Notes: a model not told the origin generated them from the letters alone. A DNA stretch of 15,512 nt from Bacteroidales bacterium UBA2559 (GCA_002340405.1 DDLZ01000075.1:1-15512); one strand, 5' to 3'; positions 1 through 6,723 are shown, counted from the stretch's first letter. A program made the numbers and translations.

Positions 1-271
1 GCAATGATAACAACTTGAACAGCAAGATGTGTTTTATTTGCAAAAACAGAAGCAACGCAATTTTCAAAGTTTTTCGTTCCCACATTAAATGTTGCTAAAA
101 TGATAACAGAGGACGCAATTTTTGATTTGGCATCGGAATGAGCTCAAAATTAACACCGATACCTAACAAAAGCTAAAAGCAAACGGGCGGAAAATGCTAA
201 TTAGAAAGAATTTACAATTAATAAACTTATTGTAGTCTAACTGTGAAGTGTTTCGAAATACCAGCCAATTA
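1..271. other. AT-rich stretch without a recognised gene
   Basis: No convincing coding region is visible on either strand. A short open frame on the plus strand runs from the window edge to about position 110 but resembles nothing I know. Two 10-mers recur here: AATGATAACA at 3-12 and 99-108, and ACGCAATTTT at 55-64 and 113-122. They are at unequal offsets, so this is not a simple tandem duplication. The segment lies downstream of the minus-strand transporter gene, and I see no strong terminator hairpin in it. Confidence 0.4.
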
Positions 272-901
272 TTATGCTTCGACTGTTCTGAGTCTGCGCA
301 CCACCCTATTCGTTATCGGAAGCAAAATGACCTCATAAAGGGTCTTAAACAGAGCCTGAATCCCCATCATTTTGATAAGTTCATCGACAGGCCATACTCC
401 GGCAAAAGCAATGGGAAAGAAAATAATCGAATCGGCACATTCGCCCACTACAGTTGAAACTATTGAGCGTAGTGGAAAGAGCCGCTCCTTATGAATACGC
501 TTCATCTTATCCATCACCTTGGCATTCAAAAACGAACCTATAAGAAATGCCGTAAGACTGGCAACAGCAATGCGCGGCGCAAGCGAAAATACGGCATTAA
601 AATGTTCGGCACCTCCCCAATCGGCCGGCGAAGGCAACAGAATGGCGATTCCTCCCATAGCCATAACCAGAAAATTCATAGTGAAAGCTAGGATGATGGC
701 AAACTTTGCCATCTTATAACCCCATATCTCGACTATACAGTCATTCACAATATAGGAGATCGGGAAGATCAGCATACCGGCGGTAACAGCGAAATAATCG
801 AAATCCACCACCTTCATTTCAAACAGGTTCGATGCAATAAGAGCGACGCAAAAGAGCGTACAGAACACGACAAAGCGCAGGGAATATTTTTTCTTTTCCA
901 T
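272..901 (-). CDS. yhhQ: Queuosine precursor transporter, YhhQ family
   Basis: This 209-residue, mostly hydrophobic protein looks like a member of the YhhQ (Vut_1/QPTR) family of inner-membrane transporters, which import queuosine precursors (preQ0/preQ1) for tRNA wobble modification. About six membrane segments are visible (roughly 9-25, 37-52, 66-89, 108-125, 148-168, 180-198). Family-like features are the polar ND...E..GY cluster at 53-62 inside the membrane region, the FLNAKVMDKMK loop (124-134) and RSIVSTVVGECADS (145-158). I chose the ATG at 901 (MEKKKYSL) over an upstream in-frame ATG at 964, because the upstream choice would run through the apparent promoter and riboswitch. The preQ1-type riboswitch directly in front independently supports the function. 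The substrate (preQ0, preQ1 or queuine) cannot be read from sequence. Confidence 0.9.
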   Translation of the reverse strand: MEKKKYSLRFVVFCTLFCVALIASNLFEMKVVDFDYFAVTAGMLIFPISYIVNDCIVEIWGYKMAKFAIILAFTMNFLVMAMGGIAILLPSPADWGGAEHFNAVFSLAPRIAVASLTAFLIGSFLNAKVMDKMKRIHKERLFPLRSIVSTVVGECADSIIFFPIAFAGVWPVDELIKMMGIQALFKTLYEVILLPITNRVVRRLRTVEA

Positions 902-904
902 AGT

Positions 905-934
905 CTTGTTTTTAAAGAGGTTACCAAGAACTCT
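905..934 (-). promoter_or_regulatory. Class I preQ1 riboswitch candidate
   Basis: On the minus strand the leader just before the transporter ATG folds as an H-type pseudoknot matching preQ1-I. P1 is AGAG (934-931) with CUCU (919-916). L1 is UUC (930-928). The P2 loop strand UUG (927-925) pairs with CAA (908-906), and C928-G905 can extend it. C920 sits at the position of the ligand-pairing cytosine. The tail UUAAAAA (915-909) gives the A-rich strand that lies in the P1 groove. Position for position this matches the B. subtilis queC aptamer, with P1 one pair shorter. P2 ends four bases before the ATG at 901, so ligand binding would probably block translation start. This is read by eye, not by a covariance model. 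Confidence 0.75.
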
Positions 935-961
935 GCTCCGTGAAATTTCCGAAAAGCGGGT

Positions 962-969
962 CAAAATTA
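962..969 (-). promoter_or_regulatory. Putative -7 promoter box for the transporter
   Basis: The minus strand reads TAATTTTG, an exact match to the Bacteroidota -7 consensus TAnnTTTG. A start about 7 bases downstream would give a leader of roughly 54 nt holding the whole preQ1 riboswitch. No TTTG -33 box is seen at the usual spacing, so read-through from the lipid genes upstream remains possible. Confidence 0.45.
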
Positions 970-1037
970 ATAAAAAAACATCGTATCTTCATGATATTAC
1001 GTTACTGTCAAAATTTCAGCATACTCCCGGAAGCTTT

Positions 1038-1748
1038 CTACTCTTGGTTTGGCAAAGGGTCTATTTTAGCATATCCCTTTATATCACTCCTGACAGTTGT
1101 TATATGCATTAGAGAGAGTACAACAATTATTACAATTCCGATATAATCAAGAGTACTGAAGGTAAACTCTTTGCCACATAGCATGAAGCTGTGTGAGAAT
1201 TCTCTAAGAGAAGCTATCAATGCAAACAGGGTGTTGATAATTATCATTAAAATTCTGAATTCAGTAGGCCCAAGCTTTGCATATGTCAGTTTGAACTCTT
1301 TTTTCAGATGGGCATTCATAATTACATTTATGGTCAACAAAAGATACATTACCAAAGCTAACAGCGCTATTTCCAGATGTATCAAACCTGACAGACCCAC
1401 TCCTACGAAAATAATTACTTCGTTAATAACATCAAGGGTGTGGTCTAAATAGTATCCATAAATTGGCCTCTGGGTCTTTCTTACCCTCGCCAAGGTGCCA
1501 TCAAGCGAGTCGCCATACCAATTGATAACGAATCCTAATGAGCTCAGCCATAGGAAATTGATATTCCATGCTGCAAGTATATAGCCTGTAGCTATCACAA
1601 CTGCACCAAATACTCCAAGGTATGACATCATATCTGAAGTCACCCACTTAGGCTGCCTCTCTGCAAGCCAAACTAATAATTTCTTTTCAAGCGCGTTCAA
1701 AAAAGAAGTCTGAATCCTTACCGCATCTATTATTTTACTATTCGTCAT
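1038..1748 (-). CDS. CDP-alcohol phosphatidyltransferase family protein
   Basis: The 236-residue integral membrane protein belongs to the family that moves a phosphoalcohol from a CDP-alcohol to an acceptor, making phospholipid head groups. The catalytic signature D-x2-D-G-x2-A-R-x9-G-x3-D-x3-D is complete: D80, D83, G84, A87, R88, G98, D102 and D106, with one extra residue relative to the commonest x8 spacing. About six hydrophobic segments surround it (near 43-60, 63-77, 109-123, 126-143, 164-182 and 200-215). Which alcohol it uses (inositol, glycerophosphate, serine or another) cannot be told from sequence. It starts 2 nt after the acyltransferase stop, so the two genes are almost surely co-transcribed and serve one lipid pathway. 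Codons are visibly AT-rich compared with genes to the right. Confidence 0.88.
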   Translation of the reverse strand: MTNSKIIDAVRIQTSFLNALEKKLLVWLAERQPKWVTSDMMSYLGVFGAVVIATGYILAAWNINFLWLSSLGFVINWYGDSLDGTLARVRKTQRPIYGYYLDHTLDVINEVIIFVGVGLSGLIHLEIALLALVMYLLLTINVIMNAHLKKEFKLTYAKLGPTEFRILMIIINTLFALIASLREFSHSFMLCGKEFTFSTLDYIGIVIIVVLSLMHITTVRSDIKGYAKIDPLPNQE

Positions 1749-1750
1749 AT

Positions 1751-2566
1751 CTAATATTGATTATAAACCTTAGCTCTTAAAAAGTCACCAAAATCATCTA
1801 CGTCCTTATATTTTTTTTGCTCTTCGGGTGTAATTATTTCTCCCAAGGCCACCCTCGCAGTCATACCTCTCTTATTGAAAACTTCATAAGGGAGTCGAAG
1901 CAGTCGTATCCTCCAGTCAATAAGCCCTAGAGAGTAATAGAAATTTGAGTTTCTGTCTAAAAAATGCACCGGCACTACAGGCACACCGGCTCTCTTAATT
2001 AGCCTTATGACCGGTTTTTGCCACCTGCGGTCCCTAATGCGTCTCTCTTTTAAACTTAAATCCGAAACTGCACCGGAAGGGAAAAGTCCGAGCGGATGTC
2101 CGTTTTTGATATGTCTTATGCCTTCTTTAATGCCTCGTAACGTATCTTTTGTAGGATTACTGACTTCGTTGCCTATAGGAGTTACACAGATAAAGTTTTT
2201 TTCCAATGTTTTTACCCGTGACAGGACATCATTTATAGCAATTTTGAAATCTGCCCTGATGCGGCCGAAGAGGTCAATCAGTATTATTCCATCCAGACTA
2301 CCATAGGGATGATTGCTGATGGTAATAAAAGCACCTTCCGGAAGCTTTTGCAGGACTTCAGAATTAAGTACCTGATAATCCATACCTATATCTTTGAGTA
2401 CGGCTCCTGCAAAATCCGGACCTTTATGTGCAAAATTCCTGTCATAAAGATCATTTATCCTATCTATGGCAAGAACACGCATAAGAAACTTTCCAAATGC
2501 ATTTCCGCAACTTCCTCTAAACAAAGGACTTAAGCTTTCGAGTTCTTTTAGCTCAAGTAAAGGCAT
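1751..2566 (-). CDS. PlsC-like lysophospholipid/O-acyltransferase
   Basis: This 271-residue protein belongs to the glycerophospholipid acyltransferase superfamily, which transfers fatty acyl chains from acyl-ACP or acyl-CoA to a lipid acceptor. The catalytic H-x5-D block is SNHPYGSLDG (84-93; H86, D92). The block usually written F-P-E-G appears here as LFPSGAVS (161-168), where serine replaces glutamate. VPVVPVHF (195-202) matches the last conserved block. The length fits the PlsC/putative-hemolysin group, and Bacteroidota relatives include the O-acyltransferase of glycine-lipid synthesis, but I cannot assign that role here. It is first in an operon with the CDP-alcohol phosphatidyltransferase 2 nt downstream. 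No membrane-spanning signal peptide is evident; peripheral membrane association is likely. Confidence 0.85.
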   Translation of the reverse strand: MPLLELKELESLSPLFRGSCGNAFGKFLMRVLAIDRINDLYDRNFAHKGPDFAGAVLKDIGMDYQVLNSEVLQKLPEGAFITISNHPYGSLDGIILIDLFGRIRADFKIAINDVLSRVKTLEKNFICVTPIGNEVSNPTKDTLRGIKEGIRHIKNGHPLGLFPSGAVSDLSLKERRIRDRRWQKPVIRLIKRAGVPVVPVHFLDRNSNFYYSLGLIDWRIRLLRLPYEVFNKRGMTARVALGEIITPEEQKKYKDVDDFGDFLRAKVYNQY

Positions 2567-2642
2567 TATTATATTATTAATCGGTTAGAAACAAACCCGG
2601 GCTGTCTAAAACAAATTTCAGAGGTACCCAAGGAGTATCACG

Positions 2643-2650
2643 CAAAATTA
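2643..2650 (-). promoter_or_regulatory. Weak candidate -7 box for the lipid operon
   Basis: The minus strand reads TAATTTTG, fitting TAnnTTTG, about 77 nt before the acyltransferase start. No TTTG is found at the -33 position. The 12-bp palindrome CTTAAGCTTAAG at 2674-2685 covers roughly where the -33 box would be. Confidence 0.35.
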
Positions 2651-2673
2651 ATAATAATTCAACAACTAGGTAA

Positions 2674-2685
2674 CTTAAGCTTAAG
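2674..2685. repeat. 12-bp perfect palindrome
   Basis: CTTAAGCTTAAG is its own reverse complement. It lies in the divergent spacer between the lipid operon and abiEi, just upstream of the candidate minus-strand -7 box, so it could be an operator. Being AT-rich and short, it could also be chance. Confidence 0.4.
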
Positions 2686-2705
2686 CCGTATATTCAAATG
2701 CAAAT

Positions 2706-2734
2706 CATTTTCTCCATTTTTTTATGAGAAAATG
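2706..2734. repeat. Inverted repeat, 9-bp arms, upstream of abiEi
   Basis: CATTTTCTC (2706-2714) and GAGAAAATG (2726-2734) are perfect complements around an 11-nt T-rich spacer. The repeat sits about 35 bp upstream of the abiEi promoter. It may be an operator or a transcript hairpin; its sequence does not match the palindrome at the abiEi start site. Confidence 0.5.
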
Positions 2735-2768
2735 TTAAGCGTTTTTGTTTTTTAAAATTTATTGGAAA

Positions 2769-2800
2769 ATTGTGTTTGTTAGTATTTTGGTTTATATTTG
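2769..2800 (+). promoter_or_regulatory. abiEi promoter
   Basis: TATATTTG (2793-2800) fits the Bacteroidota -7 consensus TAnnTTTG. ATTG at 2769-2772, one base off TTTG, lies 20 bp upstream at the right -33 spacing. The abiEi ATG follows 17 nt after the -7 box, so the leader would be very short. Confidence 0.6.
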
Positions 2801-2816
2801 CGGTAAATATTACCGC
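2800..2816. promoter_or_regulatory. Operator-like palindrome at abiEi start site
   Basis: GCGGTAA (2800-2806), spacer ATA, then TTACCGC (2810-2816) form a perfect 7+3+7 inverted repeat. It begins at the last base of the -7 box and ends one base before the abiEi ATG. Characterised AbiEi antitoxins repress their own promoters by binding inverted repeats, so this is a natural autoregulatory operator. Confidence 0.6.
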
Positions 2817-2817
2817 T

Positions 2818-3576
2818 ATGGCTACAAAAATAAAGAATATATTAGATTTGACTCCAAGAGATTCACTGCTGTTCTCCTCATGGCTGGCAGCACAGGGAAT
2901 AGACCGCAAAGAACAGACACTCTATGTCCGCAGCGGCTGGTTGGAGCGACTGACGCATGGGGTTTACAAAATAGCCGGAAGTTCACCTACACTTTACGGT
3001 GCGGTAGTCTCATACAACAAGCAGCTTGGAAAGGCCTGCCATGTTGGAGCAACATCAGCTTTGGATTTGAGGGGTTACTCGCATTATGTGGCTATGGGAA
3101 AGCCTATAGGGTATTTATTCACAGATAAGGAGTCACGCTTACCTAGCTGGGTGACCGGAACGGAATGGGATATGACCGTGAAGTATTTTACCACTTCAAT
3201 CTTTGGCGGGGACACAGGACTGGAAATCTATAATATGGATGATGTCGAGTTGTTGATATCAAGCCCGGAGAGAGCTTTTATGGAGTGCCTGCACCTGTCG
3301 CCTGAACATTTCTCCTTGCTTGACACATTTTACGTGATGGAGATGATGACCACCTTACGGCCGGCACTAATCCAAAATCTGTTGGAGAAATGCTCCTCAA
3401 TCAAAGTAAAGCGCTTGTTCCTGTATATGGCAGAAAAGGCTGGTCACAGCTGGGTAAACGGCCTGGATATATCGAAAGTAAATTTAGGAAAAAGCGTAAG
3501 GAATATATCTGCCACAGGAAGATTTGACAACAAATATAAGATTATAATACCATCAGAATTGGCTGAATATGAATAG
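2818..3576 (+). CDS. abiEi: AbiEi-family antitoxin (type IV toxin-antitoxin)
   Basis: The 252-residue protein resembles AbiEi antitoxins of the AbiEi_3 type. An N-terminal winged helix-turn-helix (about 6-52, with the typical LERLTHGVYKIAG end at 42-54) is followed by the antitoxin domain, including the SPERAFMECL block. AbiEi normally opposes the nucleotidyltransferase toxin AbiEii and represses the operon. I chose the ATG at 2818 over one at 2770 because the earlier start lies inside the promoter. The length is full for the family and the frame is intact. No AbiEii gene follows; only a 50-codon ORF overlaps the stop by 8 nt. The gene therefore appears orphaned, either as a fossil of an invaded element or kept as an anti-addiction repressor. 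Confidence 0.85.
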   Translation: MATKIKNILDLTPRDSLLFSSWLAAQGIDRKEQTLYVRSGWLERLTHGVYKIAGSSPTLYGAVVSYNKQLGKACHVGATSALDLRGYSHYVAMGKPIGYLFTDKESRLPSWVTGTEWDMTVKYFTTSIFGGDTGLEIYNMDDVELLISSPERAFMECLHLSPEHFSLLDTFYVMEMMTTLRPALIQNLLEKCSSIKVKRLFLYMAEKAGHSWVNGLDISKVNLGKSVRNISATGRFDNKYKIIIPSELAEYE

Positions 3577-3721
3577 AGAATATGCAGAAAAGGCAAGAAA
3601 AACATTCAAGGAAATGCATATCATTTCCAAACTGAATACGAACAAGTTGATTTGCGAGCATATTTCCTGTTTTCTGCCAAAATATGGCAGAAACATTGTT
3701 GTTTTATTTCATCTTATCTAG
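3569..3721 (+). pseudogene. Short ORF in the toxin position, possible AbiEii remnant
   Basis: A 50-codon frame starts with ATG at 3569 and overlaps the abiEi stop by 8 nt (ATGAATAG), the kind of coupled junction expected for abiEi-abiEii. Its first residues, MNREYAEKAR, are compatible with the start of a Bacteroidota AbiEii protein. The rest does not show the conserved GGT...D.D nucleotidyltransferase core. It then runs into a hairpin and stops. I read it as the truncated beginning of the lost toxin gene, but it could be an unrelated small protein or noncoding. Confidence 0.35.
3671..3693 (+). repeat. Perfect 9-bp hairpin downstream of abiEi
   Basis: TTTCTGCCA (3671-3679), loop AAATA, TGGCAGAAA (3685-3693). 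It is followed by CATTGTTGTTTT, not a clean U-tract, so it may be a weak terminator for the abiEi transcript or a relic of a lost element. It lies inside the short remnant ORF. Confidence 0.45.
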
Positions 3722-3787
3722 TATTAAAAGCTATATGGGACAAACGTATGTGAGCATATCAAACATATTTTTGAAAAAGGAGAAATA

Positions 3788-3822
3788 AAAATTTGCCCCA
3801 CGTGGACTGTGGGGCAAATTTT
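3788..3822. terminator. Strong bidirectional intrinsic terminator
   Basis: AAAATTTGCCCCAC (3788-3801) and GTGGGGCAAATTTT (3809-3822) form a perfect 14-bp stem with a 7-nt loop and A/T tracts on both sides. On the minus strand it begins 3 nt after the tRNA-Asp 3' end and is followed by TTTTTATTT, so it ends the tRNA transcript. It can also stop plus-strand reading from abiEi. Confidence 0.88.
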
Positions 3823-3825
3823 GTG

Positions 3826-3899
3826 CGGTACGTATGGGACTCGAACCCATGACCTCCGCCGTGACAGGGCGGCATTCTAACCAACTGAACTAACGCACC
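3826..3899 (-). tRNA. tRNA-Asp (anticodon GUC)
   Basis: The minus-strand 74 nt fold as a cloverleaf. The acceptor GGTGCGT pairs with ACGTACC (one G-T wobble) and the discriminator is G. The anticodon loop is CTGTCAC with GTC at 3865-3863, on a GCCGC/GCGGC-type stem. The T arm is ATGGG-TTCGAGT-CCCAT. CCA is not encoded. GUC is one of the four anticodons that receive queuosine at the wobble position, which ties it to the transporter at 272-901. It has its own promoter and terminator. Confidence 0.96.
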
Positions 3900-3916
3900 A
3901 ATTTATTTAGCGGTGA

Positions 3917-3947
3917 CAAAGGTACACAGTTTTTTCATACTTGCAAA
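3917..3947 (-). promoter_or_regulatory. Consensus promoter for tRNA-Asp
   Basis: The minus strand reads TTTG (3947-3944), 19 bp, then TACCTTTG (3924-3917). Both boxes and the spacing fit the Bacteroidota housekeeping consensus. The -7 box ends 17 nt before the first tRNA base. It starts just after the GNAT gene ends, and no intrinsic terminator separates the two. Confidence 0.88.
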
Positions 3948-3964
3948 CAGTGGAGCACATTTTT

Positions 3965-4492
3965 TCAAAAAATCTTTTGCATTAAAATCACATCCAGATA
4001 TAAATTCTTGTTTATGAGCCAGTCTTTAAACCGGCCGGACTCGGTAAAACCGTTCTTTTCAAAAAGTCTGATGCATTCCCCGTTGTTTGAAGGTATCTGA
4101 CAGAACAACTGATGAAGCCTCAGCACATCAGAAGAGTAGTCGCTTATCAAAGTCAGAGCGGCGGAAGCCACTCCCTGCCCCCTGAAGGCAGGCAGAAGTG
4201 CAACACCGACCTCGGCGCGGCTGTTGAACGGGTCAATGTCAGTCAGATCAATGCAGCCAAGCACCTGATCATCGGATTCGCGGACTATCATAAAGCGTAT
4301 CTGACGGTCCGTATAAAAATCGTGTGTTGACTCCATTATGTACTTTTTCAACTGATAACGCGAATAAGGGATAGCGTTGCCGGAAACCACCCACAACGCC
4401 GTATCGTTCTCGATTGAGTAGAGAACATCCAGGTCCTCGGGTTCAGGTGCCCTGAGTCTGATCAATCCGTCTGAAAGTGATACATTATTCAT
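3965..4492 (-). CDS. GNAT family N-acetyltransferase (RimJ/RimL-like)
   Basis: The 175-residue protein is a GCN5-related acetyltransferase that would move an acetyl group from acetyl-CoA to an amine. The acetyl-CoA binding motif is RGQGVA (104-109), after the strand AEVGVALLP (93-101). The C-terminal NGECIRLFEKNGFTESGRF (137-155) is the typical last part of the fold. The substrate is unknown; protein N-termini, polyamines and sugars are all possible for this branch. The ATG at 4492 was chosen because it overlaps the glycosyltransferase stop by 4 nt (ATGA), which suggests translational coupling. The in-frame extension to 4567 would lie within the upstream gene. It is last in the recR operon. 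Confidence 0.88.
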   Translation of the reverse strand: MNNVSLSDGLIRLRAPEPEDLDVLYSIENDTALWVVSGNAIPYSRYQLKKYIMESTHDFYTDRQIRFMIVRESDDQVLGCIDLTDIDPFNSRAEVGVALLPAFRGQGVASAALTLISDYSSDVLRLHQLFCQIPSNNGECIRLFEKNGFTESGRFKDWLINKNLYLDVILMQKIF

Positions 4493-5649
4493 AATACTTC
4501 GGTTTCTGTAATCAGTCTGCCGGTTTTCGATGAATAGAGTCCCATAGTTATTCGTCTGCCGCTGCAAGCCATATCATTGATCCAGTCAAGCAGAGTATCA
4601 AAAGAGAATACCTCTATGTCAAAAATCACAGCCTGTATATTGTCAACATTAATATCTGCATGTATATTCTTCGAGCCCTCCACAAAACTTACATCCTTAA
4701 GATAGGAGCTTTTCCCTGCCAGAGCGACCACATTCGGAAACATCTCCTTACGTCCGATAAACAGAGATCTTTGACTGTAGTCGGCCGACATCCGATGGCG
4801 ATAAAAGAGGTTTTGACCTAAAAATGTACCTATTTTCTTTAGTCCTACGGCAATTTTGACGAATGGGGTCAGAAATCGGCTTGAGCGTCTGAAATGTTTG
4901 TTGTAGAAGATCATCATGGCATCATAAAAAACTTTGGCATAGCGGTATGTGGTCTTTATGGTACTCTCTCCCTTGTAATGGATTATGGGGACAGGCAGAT
5001 AACGGTTTTTGTAACCATGCATCAGAATACGGTATGAGAGGTCAATATCCTCGCCGTACATGAAGAACGCTTCGTCAAACCCGCCGACTCTGTCAAGAAC
5101 GGATTTTCTTACAAACATGAAAGCTCCTGACACAACGTCAATGTCGCAATCCCGCATAGGATCTTCATAAGTCATGTGATAGCGTGCAAAGACCCTCGAT
5201 TTTGGGAAAAGACGACCCAGACCGGTCATGTGCCAAAACGCCACCTTAGGCGTAGGCAGTGCACGCCGGGACTCAAAAGCAAACCGGCCGTCACCATACA
5301 ACATACGTACCCCTGCCGACCCTATATCGGGATGGCTGTCCATATATTCCACACAGTAGGGAATGGTCCTTTCGGCCACTACGGTATCGGGATTGAGAAA
5401 GAGTACATATCTGCTTTCAGCATACTGCAACGCCATATTGTTTGCTCTTCCAAAACCCACGTTTTCAGAATTTGCAATTAGGTTGACCATAGGGAAACGT
5501 TCCCGCAGATATTCGACGGAGCCGTCCTTAGAGTTGTTGTCCACCACAATAATTTGCGCATCGGGGACCGAACGCAACAGAGAGTTAAGGCACTGTTCGA
5601 TATAGTGCTTAACGTTGTAATTTACAATTATGACGCTGACTGAAGCCAT
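4489..5649 (-). CDS. Family 2 glycosyltransferase, WbbL/rhamnosyltransferase-like
   Basis: The 386-residue protein has a GT-A fold typical of cytoplasmic-face enzymes that extend cell-surface glycans. Visible motifs are VSVIIVNYN (4-12), VVDNNSKDGS (35-44), the DxD-type metal-binding segment FLNPDT (84-89), SGAFMFVR (174-181) and the catalytic GEDIDLSYR (199-207; E200-D201). The N-terminal roughly 300 residues cover the enzyme. The last 70 or so (about 315-386) form an extra region with alternating strands and helices that I do not recognise. The sugar donor and acceptor cannot be assigned. It lies 3 nt after the small membrane protein gene and overlaps the GNAT gene by 4 nt. Confidence 0.9.
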   Translation of the reverse strand: MASVSVIIVNYNVKHYIEQCLNSLLRSVPDAQIIVVDNNSKDGSVEYLRERFPMVNLIANSENVGFGRANNMALQYAESRYVLFLNPDTVVAERTIPYCVEYMDSHPDIGSAGVRMLYGDGRFAFESRRALPTPKVAFWHMTGLGRLFPKSRVFARYHMTYEDPMRDCDIDVVSGAFMFVRKSVLDRVGGFDEAFFMYGEDIDLSYRILMHGYKNRYLPVPIIHYKGESTIKTTYRYAKVFYDAMMIFYNKHFRRSSRFLTPFVKIAVGLKKIGTFLGQNLFYRHRMSADYSQRSLFIGRKEMFPNVVALAGKSSYLKDVSFVEGSKNIHADINVDNIQAVIFDIEVFSFDTLLDWINDMACSGRRITMGLYSSKTGRLITETEVL

Positions 5650-5652
5650 ATA

Positions 5653-6087
5653 TCAGAAACTTATATCGCTCTCTATGGCTCTGACAGAAGGATAACAGAA
5701 CAAAGAGCAGAGCGCACCTATGCCGGCAATATACAACCCGATAGTGTCGTCAATCAGATAATATAATAAGGTGCCGCCTGCTATCAGTATGAAATAAGCC
5801 GTCAAACGACGCCAATAAGAGTTTAAATAGGCTTTTATTATCCTCTTGTAGCTATACCCTTTTCTATGAAGACGGTCAACCTTTCTCTTAGACCCTCTCA
5901 GAGAGAATGGGATCAAAGCCAACGAAAACAGCACTCCTATAATCTCAAGGAAATACAACGTCTTATCATCGGTCACCAAACCTTTACTGAAACATCCGGT
6001 TTCAAAGAAAACAGCTATGATGCCGGCTGCCACATATGCCGCGAACCATCCTATTTTCAGATTTCTCGATAATCTCCTGATAAACAT
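5653..6087 (-). CDS. Hypothetical four-helix membrane protein
   Basis: This 144-residue protein is not one I can name. Four hydrophobic segments are clear (about 13-29, 45-62, 95-112 and 116-132). A strongly basic loop (RGSKRKVDRLHRKGYSYKR, 64-82) lies between the second and third and should face the cytoplasm. The start at 6087 leaves 7 nt after recR; an upstream ATG at 6150 would overlap the end of recR by about 56 nt and add a less plausible N-terminus. It sits between recR and the glycosyltransferase in a dense operon, so a role in envelope glycan work is possible but unproven. Confidence 0.75.
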   Translation of the reverse strand: MFIRRLSRNLKIGWFAAYVAAGIIAVFFETGCFSKGLVTDDKTLYFLEIIGVLFSLALIPFSLRGSKRKVDRLHRKGYSYKRIIKAYLNSYWRRLTAYFILIAGGTLLYYLIDDTIGLYIAGIGALCSLFCYPSVRAIESDISF

Positions 6088-6094
6088 ATTCAAA

Positions 6095-6703
6095 TTAAAC
6101 AAAAGGGGTACGGTCCAGTATGGAACGTCCCAGTGAAACTTCATCGGCATACTCCAGATTATTACCTATGGTCACGCCTCGGGCTATCACACTCAATTTC
6201 ACTCCAAGCGGAGAGAGCTTACGGGATATGAAAAAGTTGGTGGTGTCGCCCTCCATCGTGGGGCTGAGCGCCAATATCACCTCGCTTATACCGCCCGCGG
6301 CAACCCTCTCCACCAAACTCTCAATCTGCAAGTTCATAGGTCCCACTCCGTCCACCGGCGAAATGACACCGCCCAGAACATGGTAAAGTCCGTTAAACTG
6401 CATGGTATTTTCAATAGCCAGGACATCCTGGATATTCTCTACCACACATATCATCGAAACATCCCTCTTTGGATTGGCACAGATCATGCAGACATCGCTG
6501 TCCGATATGTTATGACAGACCTTGCAGTAACGTATCTCACTCTTCAACGAGACAAAAGCCTGTCCGAACTGCCTGACCTCTTCCTCCGGTCTGGAGAGAA
6601 GATGCAAGACCAGTCTCAACGCAGTTTTCCTGCCTATTCCGGGCAGAGTTGAAAACTCTCTGACAGCTCTTTCCAATGCTGCTGAAGGATATTGACGTTC
6701 CAT
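6095..6703 (-). CDS. recR: Recombination mediator protein RecR
   Basis: RecR acts with RecO (and RecF) to load RecA on SSB-coated single-stranded DNA at gaps. The 202-residue length is normal. The helix-hairpin-helix is [12 protein letters not shown] (20-31). The four zinc-binding cysteines are C60, C63, C72 and C75. The TOPRIM domain starts at [11 protein letters not shown] (83-93) and continues through [12 protein letters not shown] (105-116). [14 protein letters not shown] near the C-terminus matches the family's end region. It is the first gene of a four-gene minus-strand operon and shares a divergent promoter region with engB. Confidence 0.97.
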   Translation of the reverse strand: MERQYPSAALERAVREFSTLPGIGRKTALRLVLHLLSRPEEEVRQFGQAFVSLKSEIRYCKVCHNISDSDVCMICANPKRDVSMICVVENIQDVLAIENTMQFNGLYHVLGGVISPVDGVGPMNLQIESLVERVAAGGISEVILALSPTMEGDTTNFFISRKLSPLGVKLSVIARGVTIGNNLEYADEVSLGRSILDRTPFV

Positions 6704-6723
6704 ATATAACCGGTATTTGAATG

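Noticed and set aside
1..271. CRISPR or tandem-repeat array at the left edge
   Set aside because: Only two 10-mers recur, each twice and at unequal spacing, which is not an array.
902..964. N-terminal extension of the transporter from an ATG at 964
   Set aside because: It would translate through the -7 box and the preQ1 riboswitch, and adds a non-hydrophobic leader not expected for the family.
2770..2817. Earlier in-frame ATG for AbiEi
   Set aside because: It lies inside the promoter and upstream of the predicted transcription start; the 16 extra residues are hydrophobic and unlike AbiEi.
3721..3840. Possible attachment-site duplication of the tRNA-Asp 3' end
   Set aside because: ATGGGAC-like fragments recur near 3734, but no direct repeat of the tRNA 3' end of useful length was found here or in the spacer at 2567-2817, and there is no integrase in the window.
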